In this document: piece by piece, positions 13,967-22,628 of the stretch
Position numbering within the stretch: the stretch's first letter is position 1
How the letters are laid out: every line of letters begins with the position of its first letter
The notes under the pieces: model-generated
The model's database searches: none
What the model saw: the letters and a program-made list of their open reading frames with translations, nothing else
What the model was told of the DNA's origin: nothing
IMG/VR virus record: IMGVR_UViG_3300048433_000130
Coordinates: 1 to 26,860 of that record
Reading direction: 5' to 3' (one strand)
DNA length: 26,860 nt
From: a virus
Position numbers and translations under genes: made by a program

Positions 13967-15953
13967 ATATTATGAAGATGAGTATACTGCTAGATCTAAT
14001 AATTCTGGAGAAATTGTACTTAGATTTAATGGTGATGGTATGGGTACAACTAAAGACAGATCATTCTTAGATATTATTGGAGAAAGTTACTCTGAAAGTA
14101 TGCAGCTACGAGCAGAAGGTAGTGCAGCAATGACTAAAGCTATGATTGATAATGCTCCTAATATTGGCAAAGGTGTTGTTAGAGGTTTAGGAGATTTTGT
14201 AGAAGGTACAACAAGTTTATTTTTATCTCCATTAAATGATGCAACTGGAGGATCTATTGATTGGTTAGACACTTGGATTAATGACAATCAACTCCAGGCT
14301 AAATTAGAAGGTATATTTCCAGAAAGTGAATTAGGAATGTCTGGTAATATTGCTAGAGGTTTTGGTCAATATACTCCAGCTGTAATAGGTGGTTATGGAA
14401 TTGCTGGTTTGTTTATTAAAGGTATTGGAAGAGTTATTTTAGCAGAACCAATTATTGCTGCTACAGCTCCAAGAAAAGGAGATCCAAATTTAGCAACATT
14501 AATTAGAGATATGTCCGGTATTAATGATGAGAATGCAGATACAATTTACAGAGAAGTAATTAATTGGGTGGGATCTACAGAAGAAGATGGTGTTTTAATG
14601 ACAAAACTAAAAGCTATTATTGGTGATGCTCCAGCTGGTATAGCAATAGAACCTATCTTTCATATTGGTAAAATAATGAGAGCATTAAAAAATAATCCAG
14701 AATTAAAACAAGAGGCAGTAAAAATTTCTAAGTATGTAGTTTTAGAAGATACAGAAAATCCTGGTACATTTGTTGTAGCAGATAATGAAACAGGAGAAAT
14801 AATAACTGATGGATCTCAAGAAAAAATGAAAGGTCTAGCAGATGAGTTTAATCAAGAAGAGGCATTAATTGATGAAGATGCTGTACCGGCATCATTGGGT
14901 GCAGCTGCTAATACAAATAATTTAACTTCAGTACAATTAATGAATTCTCAAGAACCAATAATTACAGGCACAGGAAAAAACAATAAAGTTAAAGTAGATG
15001 ACATTATAAATTATTTTGAGAACCAACCTAAACTTGACATTACTAATGAACAAGATTTTTCTACTATGGTAGATATTGGTGTTAAAGAAATTAATTATCA
15101 ACTTAAACAAGATATAACAGGAGTTGGATGGTATGATAAAGATGTAGCAGAGGCTATGGAGATAGCAGCAAGAGCAAATCCTAAAATAGCAAACAATGCT
15201 AACATAAAAGATTTAATACCATTCTTAACAGCTATTGCCTCTCCTGGTACACCGGTAGGTGCTGATTGGACAGTTGCTGTAAAACTTGCAAACATTTATG
15301 CAGATACAGGCAAGTTACCTAACATGAACCCAGAAACAGGAGCTGGGTGGACAAGACGACCAGCAATCAAAACTCAATTATTATTTACTCAAGCATATAT
15401 AGATAAGTTTGGTTTAGAACAATTTTTAGATTTCTTATCAACTTCAACAACAGTTAAAGAAGTAAATGCTACTAGAAAAGATTTAGGATTTAAACCTATA
15501 GCCGGTGCAATGGGTAAACAGATTTATGGTGCTGATATGTTTGGTCCTAAAGTTGGTCCATTTATGGCTAACCTTATGGGAACAAGTGATAACAATGTAC
15601 CAGATATTTGGTTTACTAGAGGCTTTAACAGAAAAGCCGGTAATATGTTTATTGTTACTAAAGAAGGTGACAAATCAGTTGCCGGACAACCTAGAAATTT
15701 AAAAGAAAGAGAAATAATGAATAATTATATTGATCAAATTGCATCACAAGTTGGATTAAATAGACGTGACACACAAGCTGTTCTATGGTACTTTGAGCAA
15801 GGATTATATACAAAACTAGGAGTTAAAAGTGAACCAAAAAGTTACGCAGACGCAACCAGAAAAATCTTCGGAGAAACCAATGTCGAAGATGGAGGCATTC
15901 CACAGAGCAAGGAAAGTAATACTAGCTCAACGCAACCAGGGGAAGGTCAATAA
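13953..15953 (+). CDS. Internal virion protein with a helical C-terminal domain
   Basis: A 666-residue protein. The first 160 residues include a small-residue, partly hydrophobic stretch (G-N-I-A-R-G-F-G-Q-Y-T-P-A-V-I-G-G-Y-G-I-A-G-L-F near residues 131-154 in essence), which could insert in a membrane on ejection. Residues about 345-650 form a separate globular helical domain. Its landmarks are I-G-V-K-E-I-N-Y-Q-L, A-S-P-G-T-P-V-G, G-W-T-R-R, I-W-F-T-R-G-F-N-R and R-R-D-T-Q-A-V-L-W-Y-F-E-Q-G-L-Y. A domain of this kind occurs, as I remember, in large phage and plasmid polyvalent proteins; its function is not known to me. Catalytic residues are not identified. It may be ejected with its neighbours. 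Its stop overlaps the next start (TAATG). Confidence 0.7.
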   Translation: MDLNKYYEDEYTARSNNSGEIVLRFNGDGMGTTKDRSFLDIIGESYSESMQLRAEGSAAMTKAMIDNAPNIGKGVVRGLGDFVEGTTSLFLSPLNDATGGSIDWLDTWINDNQLQAKLEGIFPESELGMSGNIARGFGQYTPAVIGGYGIAGLFIKGIGRVILAEPIIAATAPRKGDPNLATLIRDMSGINDENADTIYREVINWVGSTEEDGVLMTKLKAIIGDAPAGIAIEPIFHIGKIMRALKNNPELKQEAVKISKYVVLEDTENPGTFVVADNETGEIITDGSQEKMKGLADEFNQEEALIDEDAVPASLGAAANTNNLTSVQLMNSQEPIITGTGKNNKVKVDDIINYFENQPKLDITNEQDFSTMVDIGVKEINYQLKQDITGVGWYDKDVAEAMEIAARANPKIANNANIKDLIPFLTAIASPGTPVGADWTVAVKLANIYADTGKLPNMNPETGAGWTRRPAIKTQLLFTQAYIDKFGLEQFLDFLSTSTTVKEVNATRKDLGFKPIAGAMGKQIYGADMFGPKVGPFMANLMGTSDNNVPDIWFTRGFNRKAGNMFIVTKEGDKSVAGQPRNLKEREIMNNYIDQIASQVGLNRRDTQAVLWYFEQGLYTKLGVKSEPKSYADATRKIFGETNVEDGGIPQSKESNTSSTQPGEGQ

Positions 15954-18900
15954 TGTCAATACCCAAGGATCTACTACAGGAAAAGCCTAATCTCGAAGAA
16001 GAGATTAATACATTAATATCCCCTACTACTGAAAGTGTAGCACAAAATATTTCACAGGATGATACTCCTGTTATTGAGCAAGAAGAAAATCTTGCTGTAC
16101 CAGATATTACTCAAACAGAAATTGTAGAAGAAGAAGAGCCTGTGCAATTAGCTATGGGGCAAGGGTTCTATAATGTTTTTAAAGGTATAACGGAAACAGC
16201 ATCAGATGCTCAACCAATGTACAAATTTCAAACTGAAGATCTTGTAACTGATGTTAGAGGTAAAGTTTTTATTAGAGATGCTACTGACGAAGAAATAAAA
16301 TTAATGGATGACATTATGGGTACCGGTGCATCTTCTGGTACACCAAAAGATTATCCTATTATTAGACCTAACTTAGATCAAATAGTAGATGTAGATGATA
16401 TTGCCCAATATCAAAATGAAGTATCAAAAGTATTTTCTAAGTATATTGAAGAGGCAAGAAGAGGATCAGTTACTGTACAAGAATTATTAGATGATGCAGC
16501 TAAGATTGGCTACGATGATATGGTAGTCAAAATTATGAAAAGAGAAAAAGGTACTCAATTTAAATCTGCTGCTGAAGTTTTGAAAGCAAACATTATTACA
16601 ATACAAAGTTTATTTGAGGCAAAACGATTAGCTAACTTAGTTAGAGCTGGTAAAAAAGATGGCAAACTATCTGTTCAAGATACGCAAATTAAATATGCAC
16701 AAGCTGTAGGATTTCATTCTGCTATACTTTCATCAGTATCTGGCAACAATGCTGAAATAGGTAGATCTCTTATGATACTTGGTCATATTAAAAGATATTT
16801 TGGTTCACAAGGAATTGATAATCCAGAAAATGTTATAGCATTAGAAAAATTACAAGAATTATTACCAGGAATAGAAAATATAAAAGAACACGCAAATAAT
16901 TTTACTATTATAAGTGATCAGTATTCTTCTTCTAAGTTTGCAAAAGATAGTACCTGGTTACAAAAATCTGGAGATGTTTTATCTGAGTTATGGATTAATT
17001 CATTGTTATCTTCTCCTGTTACTCATGAAATAAACATTTTTTCTAATATGGCTTTTGCTATGTATCAAGTTCCGGAAACAGCTGTATCTGGTGCTATTGG
17101 TGGTGTTAGAACGCAAGTAAATAAAATACTACCTAATGGAATTCCATTATGGCCTGGTGGTCCAAAAATTTTAGGTAAGGGTGATGGTGATAGAGTTTAC
17201 ATGGGTGAGAGTTATGCCAAACTATATGGAATGCGTAGAGCATTAGGTGAGGCTACAGGAAACTTTTATAAAGTTTTAAAAACAGAAGAACCATTAGATC
17301 CTGTAACTAAACTTGATGTAAGAAAAAGAAAAGCTATTACAGCAGAAAATTTATTACCAGATAATTTAAAAGATACTGCCTTTGGTAAAACAGTAGATAT
17401 TATGGGTATGTTATATAGAGGCCCTGGTAGATTTTTAGTTGCTGAAGATGAATGGTTTAAAACTTTAGCATACAGAGCAGAGTTACACTCTCAAGCCTAT
17501 AGGCATGGTATGAAAATATTTTCTGAAACAGGAAGTAAAGAAGAGGCATCAAGAGCAGCTGCATTATTTATGAGTAACCCTCCTCCGGCTATTGTTCAAG
17601 CTGCTAAAGACAAAGCTACAGAGTTAACTTTCCAACAAGAATTAGATGGCTTTTTAGGTAATATGCAAGGTACAATGTCTAGTCCTCTTGCTAAGATCTG
17701 GATACCATTTTATAAAACACCAACTAACATAATGTTAGAGCTTGGTAAGAGATCTCCATTAGCTGTAACTATGCCATCGTTCTGGAGAGATATGACAGCT
17801 GGTGGTGCTAAGTCAGATGCAGCATTAGGTAAATTTGTATTAGGTACTTCTTTAATTGCATACTTTGCTGATAAGGCAAGTGGTGGATGGAACCAGGATA
17901 TTGTTATAACTGGTAAAGCTCCATTTGATCAAGAAGGTAGAGAAACATGGAAAGCACAAGGAATAGAACCTTACTCTATTGCATTTTATAATTCAGAAAC
18001 AAAACAATACACAAGTATAGGTTACTCAAGATTTGAACCTTTATCTGGATTGTTAGCTATATCTGCTGACTATGCATGGATGGCTAATCATTCTCCAAAC
18101 TCAGAAGGAGTAATAGAAAGTTTAACAGATGTAATGATGCATGGTGGTTCAGCTCTTTATAATTATATGGATCAAATGCCAATGCTCCAGGCTGTTGCAG
18201 AAGTATCAGAATTGTGGGGAGCAGACTATGAAAGTTTTGATCAAAGAATTGCAAGAGCAAAACAAATATTAGGAAAACAAGTTGGTGGTTATGCAATTAA
18301 TGTAACTCAACAAGCATTAACTTTTGGATTAGCTCCAGAAAGTATGGTCGCTACATACGAAAGATATATGGACCCTACTTCATCTAATGTTATGGCTGAA
18401 GATACTACTGGAGGAATGTTTTTATTAGGATGGAGAGAGGCTGTACAAAAATGGAGATCTAGAAATCCATTGTTTAGTGATGATGTTCAACCTCAATTAA
18501 GTCATTGGGGTGAAGAAGTTAGTATTGGTAGTGCAGAAATTAGTTGGCAATATTGGACACCATTTAGAATAAAAGAAAGTAAATATAATGTTGTTGATGA
18601 ATATTTTAGAGTAAATTTAAATGGAGGTGGTTTTAGAATGCCACCAAAAACTATAGAAGGAATTCCTTTAACTGCTACTCAATATAATAAAATGGTAATA
18701 TTAATGAACACTAAAGAATTAGCCATACCTGGTGGTAAAGGTAAAGGTAACTTATTAGACTATTATAAAGAATTAATTACAGGCAATTCACAAATGTCTA
18801 AAAGTTTTAAAACAAATACAATTAAAGGACAAAAAGATCAGATTGCTAATATTAGAAGTATGTATTTAACAGAGGCACAAATGGAAATAAAAAAAGAAAT

Positions 18901-18973
18901 ACAGGGCAGAATTGATAAGAGAAATAATTACATTGATTTGTATGGTAAATCACCAGCAAGAGGAGATTTTTAA
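15953..18973 (+). CDS. Large internal virion (DNA-ejection) protein, gp16-like position
   Basis: A 1006-residue protein, the last large gene before the fibre, where T7 has gp16 (1318 residues). Residues 1-70 are acidic and low-complexity. Residues about 190-320 are helical with L-x-x-x-I-x-x-I-Q-S-L-F-E. From about 335, conserved-looking stretches appear: L-W-I-N-S-L-L-S-S-P-V-T-H-E-I-N, R-G-P-G-R-F-L-V-A-E-D-E-W-F-K, L-A-K-I-W-I-P-F-Y-K-T-P-T-N-I. These are typical of huge phage ejection and polyvalent proteins. A Gly/Ser-rich C-terminal third follows. I see no E-x-S-x-x-x-A lytic transglycosylase motif as in the T7 gp16 N-terminus. It may help form the trans-envelope channel. Confidence 0.75.
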   Translation: MSIPKDLLQEKPNLEEEINTLISPTTESVAQNISQDDTPVIEQEENLAVPDITQTEIVEEEEPVQLAMGQGFYNVFKGITETASDAQPMYKFQTEDLVTDVRGKVFIRDATDEEIKLMDDIMGTGASSGTPKDYPIIRPNLDQIVDVDDIAQYQNEVSKVFSKYIEEARRGSVTVQELLDDAAKIGYDDMVVKIMKREKGTQFKSAAEVLKANIITIQSLFEAKRLANLVRAGKKDGKLSVQDTQIKYAQAVGFHSAILSSVSGNNAEIGRSLMILGHIKRYFGSQGIDNPENVIALEKLQELLPGIENIKEHANNFTIISDQYSSSKFAKDSTWLQKSGDVLSELWINSLLSSPVTHEINIFSNMAFAMYQVPETAVSGAIGGVRTQVNKILPNGIPLWPGGPKILGKGDGDRVYMGESYAKLYGMRRALGEATGNFYKVLKTEEPLDPVTKLDVRKRKAITAENLLPDNLKDTAFGKTVDIMGMLYRGPGRFLVAEDEWFKTLAYRAELHSQAYRHGMKIFSETGSKEEASRAAALFMSNPPPAIVQAAKDKATELTFQQELDGFLGNMQGTMSSPLAKIWIPFYKTPTNIMLELGKRSPLAVTMPSFWRDMTAGGAKSDAALGKFVLGTSLIAYFADKASGGWNQDIVITGKAPFDQEGRETWKAQGIEPYSIAFYNSETKQYTSIGYSRFEPLSGLLAISADYAWMANHSPNSEGVIESLTDVMMHGGSALYNYMDQMPMLQAVAEVSELWGADYESFDQRIARAKQILGKQVGGYAINVTQQALTFGLAPESMVATYERYMDPTSSNVMAEDTTGGMFLLGWREAVQKWRSRNPLFSDDVQPQLSHWGEEVSIGSAEISWQYWTPFRIKESKYNVVDEYFRVNLNGGGFRMPPKTIEGIPLTATQYNKMVILMNTKELAIPGGKGKGNLLDYYKELITGNSQMSKSFKTNTIKGQKDQIANIRSMYLTEAQMEIKKEIQGRIDKRNNYIDLYGKSPARGDF

Positions 18974-18989
18974 GCTGTGGTTTTTTTTT
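18952..18989 (+). terminator. Weak terminator-like element before the tail fibre gene
   Basis: ACCAGC near the end of the ejection gene can pair imperfectly with AGCTGTGGT (two-base bulge) around the stop codon. It is followed by nine T residues at 18981-18989, the longest T-run noticed. The 58-bp gap (18974-19031) has no clear promoter; the fibre start is preceded only by TAGGT. The stem is short, so activity is uncertain. Confidence 0.4.
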
Positions 18990-19031
18990 GTTCTACTATA
19001 CAAAACGATAACACAAGATTAGGTATTATAT

Positions 19032-22000
19032 ATGGCAACATTTAGTGTAAACGAAACAGCTAGAAGAGTACAATATGTTTCTACTGGACAGACTACTTAT
19101 AATTTTAACTTTCAAGTTAATGCTGCATCTGAGTTACAAGTCTATGTTAATGATACTCTTCAAGTAGATAGTGTATCTTATAGTGCTACAATAGGTTCAT
19201 CTGGTTCTGGTTCTATTGCTTTTATAAACAACTCTGGAAGTGGTGGTACTAATTACACACCATCTAATGGAGATTATATTACTATTATTGGTGATCTACC
19301 TTTATCCAGAACAACATCTTTAAATAATGCAGCAGATATTACTACAACAAATTTAGATACAGAATTCGATAATACTTTATTTAGACAACAACAATTAAAA
19401 GAAATGATGGATCGTTCCATCCAATTAAAAGTTACTACTCCAAGAACAGTAACAAGCACAGGAACCAATGGGCCATTACAATTTCCTTATGATGCAACTG
19501 TATCAAACAATGCCGATAAACTTATAGCCTATGATAGCAATGGTACATCTTTAATATTAGGACCAACATCTGCTGGATTAACTACACTTTCAACAATCAG
19601 TACAGAAGTTCAAGCTCTTGCTGCTAAGACAACTGAAATTGGAAGATTAGGTACTGCTGATGCTGTAGCAGATATGAATACCCTGGGTACTGCTGACGTA
19701 GTGGCTGATATGAATACTTTAGCTACTGCCGATGTAGTGGCTGACATGAATACCCTGGGTACTACAGATGTAGTAAGCGATATGAATACTTTGGCTACTT
19801 CTCAAAATGTAACTAACATGAATACCCTTGCCGGTATAAGCTCGGCAATAACTGGAGTGAATAATATTTCTGCTGCTGTTTCAGCTGTCAATTCAAATGC
19901 TACTAATATTAATGCTGTCAATTCTAACTCGAGCAATATTAATGCTGTGGCTGGTAAAGTTACTGAAATAGGATTACTTGGTACTTCAGATGCTATTGCT
20001 GATATGGCATTATTAGGCACGAGTGATGTAGTTGCTGACATGGCTTTACTTGCTACGTCAGATGTTATTGCTGATATGGCTCAACTTGCTAGTTCAGATT
20101 TTATTGCAGATTTAAATACTCTTGCAACTTCAGACATTGTTACTGATATGAATTTATTAGCAACAACAGCTAACGTAAATAATATGGCAACTCTTGGAGC
20201 AAGTGGTGTTGTTGGAAATATTGCAACTACTGCTGGATCTATAAGTAATATAAATTCGGTAGCTGGATCTATAAGCAACGTAAATACTGTTGCATCAAAT
20301 ATTTCTTCAGTAAATAGTTTTGCAAATACTTATCGTATTTCTGCAAATGCCCCAACTTCAAGTTTAGATGTAGGTGATTTATGGTTCGATACAACAAACA
20401 ATGTTATGAAAGTCTACGCATCTGGTGGATTTATTACAGCTGCGTCTGCTGTTAATGGTACTGCTAATAGGTTTACATTTACAGCAACTGCTAATCAAAC
20501 AACATTTACTGGCTCGGATGATAATTCAAATACCCTGGGATACGATGCCGGATTTGTGGATATTTATTTGAATGGTATAAAATTAGTTTCTGGTGGATCT
20601 AATGACTATGTAGCAACTAATGGCACAAGTGTGGTCCTAAATTCTGGAGCTGCTGCCAATGATATTTTACAAATAGTGGCCTATGGTACTTTTGAGTTAG
20701 CAAACTTTTCTATCAATGCTGCTAGTGATGTTAACACAACTGGTTTAGCAACTAATGATTTATTAAGATACGATGGAACAAACTTTGTACCAAAAAGTTT
20801 TGATGAAATTACACCATCACAATCTAGTAATTCTGGTAAATTTTTAACTACTGATGGAACCAATAGTTCCTGGGGTACAGTTAATACAAATTTAGTAGCA
20901 GACACATCTCCACAATTAGGGGGTAACTTAGATGGTAATGGAAACACAATAGATTTATCTGGTAGCACAACAGAATTAAGATTGCCTAGAGGAACAAGTT
21001 CACAACAACCAACACCTTCTACTGCTAATGAAGGTGCAATTAGATACGATACAGATGATAATGTTGTTTATTATTCTGATGGTAGTAGTTGGATTAAAAT
21101 AAATTCTACGATCCCTACACTAAGTAGTGTTAGTGGAACCATTATTGTTGGTGATGCTTCAAACCTTACATTAACAGGAACAGGATTTTTAACATCATCA
21201 CTTATTGTTAATTTTGTACAAACATCTGATAGCATTAATGAAAATGTTACAGTTACTGCATCTTCAAATACTTCTGCTACAGTTGCTGTTCCAGCAGCTG
21301 TTTATAATAATGTTACATCTGGTAATGCTGTTACTATAAAAGTTACAAATGCAGATGGTGGTGTCAGTAATACAATAAATAAAAATGCTTTAGCTCTACC
21401 TACTGGTGGATCTATTACTACTTCTGGTAATTTTAGAATACACACTTTCACATCTTCTGGAACATTTGGTAATACTGTTGCAAATCTTTCAGTACAATAT
21501 TTAGTTATTGCTGGAGGTGGTGGAGGTGGAGCAGACTATGGTGGTGCTGGTGGTGCCGGAGGGTATCGTACTTCTGCTACTAGCCAAACTTCTGGAAGAA
21601 ACTCTTCTACTGAAAGTGCTTTAACATTATCGACAGGAAACAAAACTGTTACTGTTGGTGCTGGTGGTGCTGGTGGTATTCACTCTAATACCATAAGAGG
21701 TAATACTGGATCTAATTCTGTCTTTGATAGCATAACATCTAATGGTGGTGGTTTTGGAGGCGGTGAAGGTAATGGTGCTGGTGGTAATGGTGGTTCTGGT
21801 GGTGGAGGAAACTATGGTGGTAGTGGTGGCTCTGGTACATCTGGACAAGGATTTGATGGAGGTAATGGTGTATCTGGACCTCACTACTCACAAGCTGGTG
21901 GAGGTGGTGCTGGTTCTGCTGGAGTAAACGCAACATCCTCAAGTAATGGTAATGGTGGAAATGGTTTAGCAAATAATATTACAGGATCTTCTGTAACTAG

Positions 22001-22223
22001 AGCTGGTGGTGGGGGTGGAGGTTATTCTTCAGACCAAAACATTGCTGCTGCAAGTGGTGGTTCCGGAGGTGGAGGAAATGGTGGAGGAAGTGGATCAAAT
22101 GGCCAAGCTGGTACAGATAACACAGGATCTGGTGGAGGTGGTGCTGGTGGAGCTGGTACAACTACTGGTGGTCAAGGTGGCTCCGGAATAGTAATCGTAA
22201 GGTATGATACAACAACAATTTAA
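19032..22223 (+). CDS. Tail fibre protein with T7-type N-terminus and glycine-rich C-terminal adhesin domain
   Basis: A 1063-residue fibre. Residues about 1-140 match the T7 gp17-type tail-attachment domain (M-A-T-F-S-V-N-E-T-A-R-R, Y-x-F-N-F-Q-V, then a helix with D-N-T-L-F-R-Q-Q-Q-L-K-E-M-M-D-R). Two blocks of 12-residue repeats (residues 206-265 and 316-399) form a probable trimeric shaft, with T-L-G-T-A-D-V-V-A-D-M-N as the unit. Beta-rich modules follow (residues about 475-560, then an IPT/TIG-like V-S-G-T-I-I-V-G-D-A-S-N-L-T-L-T at about 700-780). From about residue 820 the protein is glycine-rich, starting Y-L-V-I-A-G-G-G-G-G-G and ending G-G-S-G-I-V-I-V-R-Y. Such Gly-rich domains can form polyglycine helix bundles that display receptor-binding loops, as in T-even gp38-type adhesins; this is the likely receptor-binding part. 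It is followed by a MAH protein. Confidence 0.92.
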   Translation: MATFSVNETARRVQYVSTGQTTYNFNFQVNAASELQVYVNDTLQVDSVSYSATIGSSGSGSIAFINNSGSGGTNYTPSNGDYITIIGDLPLSRTTSLNNAADITTTNLDTEFDNTLFRQQQLKEMMDRSIQLKVTTPRTVTSTGTNGPLQFPYDATVSNNADKLIAYDSNGTSLILGPTSAGLTTLSTISTEVQALAAKTTEIGRLGTADAVADMNTLGTADVVADMNTLATADVVADMNTLGTTDVVSDMNTLATSQNVTNMNTLAGISSAITGVNNISAAVSAVNSNATNINAVNSNSSNINAVAGKVTEIGLLGTSDAIADMALLGTSDVVADMALLATSDVIADMAQLASSDFIADLNTLATSDIVTDMNLLATTANVNNMATLGASGVVGNIATTAGSISNINSVAGSISNVNTVASNISSVNSFANTYRISANAPTSSLDVGDLWFDTTNNVMKVYASGGFITAASAVNGTANRFTFTATANQTTFTGSDDNSNTLGYDAGFVDIYLNGIKLVSGGSNDYVATNGTSVVLNSGAAANDILQIVAYGTFELANFSINAASDVNTTGLATNDLLRYDGTNFVPKSFDEITPSQSSNSGKFLTTDGTNSSWGTVNTNLVADTSPQLGGNLDGNGNTIDLSGSTTELRLPRGTSSQQPTPSTANEGAIRYDTDDNVVYYSDGSSWIKINSTIPTLSSVSGTIIVGDASNLTLTGTGFLTSSLIVNFVQTSDSINENVTVTASSNTSATVAVPAAVYNNVTSGNAVTIKVTNADGGVSNTINKNALALPTGGSITTSGNFRIHTFTSSGTFGNTVANLSVQYLVIAGGGGGGADYGGAGGAGGYRTSATSQTSGRNSSTESALTLSTGNKTVTVGAGGAGGIHSNTIRGNTGSNSVFDSITSNGGGFGGGEGNGAGGNGGSGGGGNYGGSGGSGTSGQGFDGGNGVSGPHYSQAGGGGAGSAGVNATSSSNGNGGNGLANNITGSSVTRAGGGGGGYSSDQNIAAASGGSGGGGNGGGSGSNGQAGTDNTGSGGGGAGGAGTTTGGQGGSGIVIVRYDTTTI
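19647..19826 (+). repeat. Fibre shaft repeat block 1 (five 36-bp units)
   Basis: Five consecutive 12-codon units (residues 206-265) follow the pattern L-[GA]-T-x-D-x-V-x-D-M-N-T, with the fifth degenerate. Neighbouring units are close at DNA level (for example TGAATACCCTGGGTACT in several copies). The block is preceded by K-T-T-E-I-G-R, matched before block 2 by K-V-T-E-I-G-L. Confidence 0.9.
19977..20228 (+). repeat. Fibre shaft repeat block 2 (seven 36-bp units) plus shorter repeats
   Basis: Seven 12-codon units (residues 316-399) with consensus L-x-[TS]-S-D-x-[VI]-x-D-M-x-x, decaying toward the end. They then change to 10-residue units of the type V-A-G-S-I-S-N-x-N-x. Block 2 shares its entry sequence with block 1, which suggests a larger duplication within the fibre. 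Confidence 0.88.
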
Positions 22224-22235
22224 GGAGAATAAATA

Positions 22236-22628
22236 ATGGCTCATTATGCAAAAGTATTAGATGGTAAAGTGATAAATGTTATCGTAGCTGAAAAAGAATT
22301 TTTTGATACATTTGTTGATGATACTCCAGGAGAATGGATACAAACTTCTTATAATACAAGAGGTGGAATTCATTATCAGCCTAACACAAATACACCAAGT
22401 GATGATCAATCAAAAGCTCTAAGAAAAAATTATGCTGGTTTTGGATACACTTACGATAAAGATAAAGATGCCTTTATAGCACCTCAACCTTTTACATCTT
22501 GGACACTTAATGAAACAACTTGTTTGTGGGAACCTCCTATAACAAAACCAACAGGACATTATAAATGGGATGAAGAATTATATCAAAGTGATAACATGAA
22601 AGGATGGGTAGAAATAACAAATGACTAA
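22236..22628 (+). CDS. MAH-family fibre-associated protein 1
   Basis: A 130-residue protein behind a strong site AAGGAG (22222-22227), 8 bases before the start. It belongs to the same family as the product of 23937-24284. Shared features are M-A-H-[YF]-x-K, K-V-x-x-V-x-V, W-x-Q-T-S-Y-N, R-K-N-[YF]-A-G-x-G-x-T-Y-D, D-A-F-I-x-P-x-P-F-x-S-W-T-L-x-E-x-T-C-L-W and a final Y-x-W-x-E-E. It has an extra loop with H-Y-Q-P-N-T-N-T-P-S-D. I recall small proteins of this form as widespread beside fibre genes in marine phages, with no settled role. A fibre cap, assembly factor or tip protein is plausible from position. Confidence 0.8.
   Translation: MAHYAKVLDGKVINVIVAEKEFFDTFVDDTPGEWIQTSYNTRGGIHYQPNTNTPSDDQSKALRKNYAGFGYTYDKDKDAFIAPQPFTSWTLNETTCLWEPPITKPTGHYKWDEELYQSDNMKGWVEITND

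Noticed and set aside
18974-19031. A strong promoter before the first fibre gene
   Set aside because: AT-rich DNA gives -10-like strings, but no matching -35 box at proper spacing was found.
19647-20228. Regular repeats resembling a CRISPR-like array
   Set aside because: The units are contiguous, in frame, 36 bp long without spacers, and encode a fibre shaft.
21627-22191. Several open frames on both strands across the glycine-rich part of the first fibre
   Set aside because: They are by-products of GGT/GGA-rich codons: their products are low-complexity (Val/Leu/Glu or His/Thr/Ser runs) and lie wholly within a well-supported fibre gene. The same holds for 23399-23623 in the second fibre.
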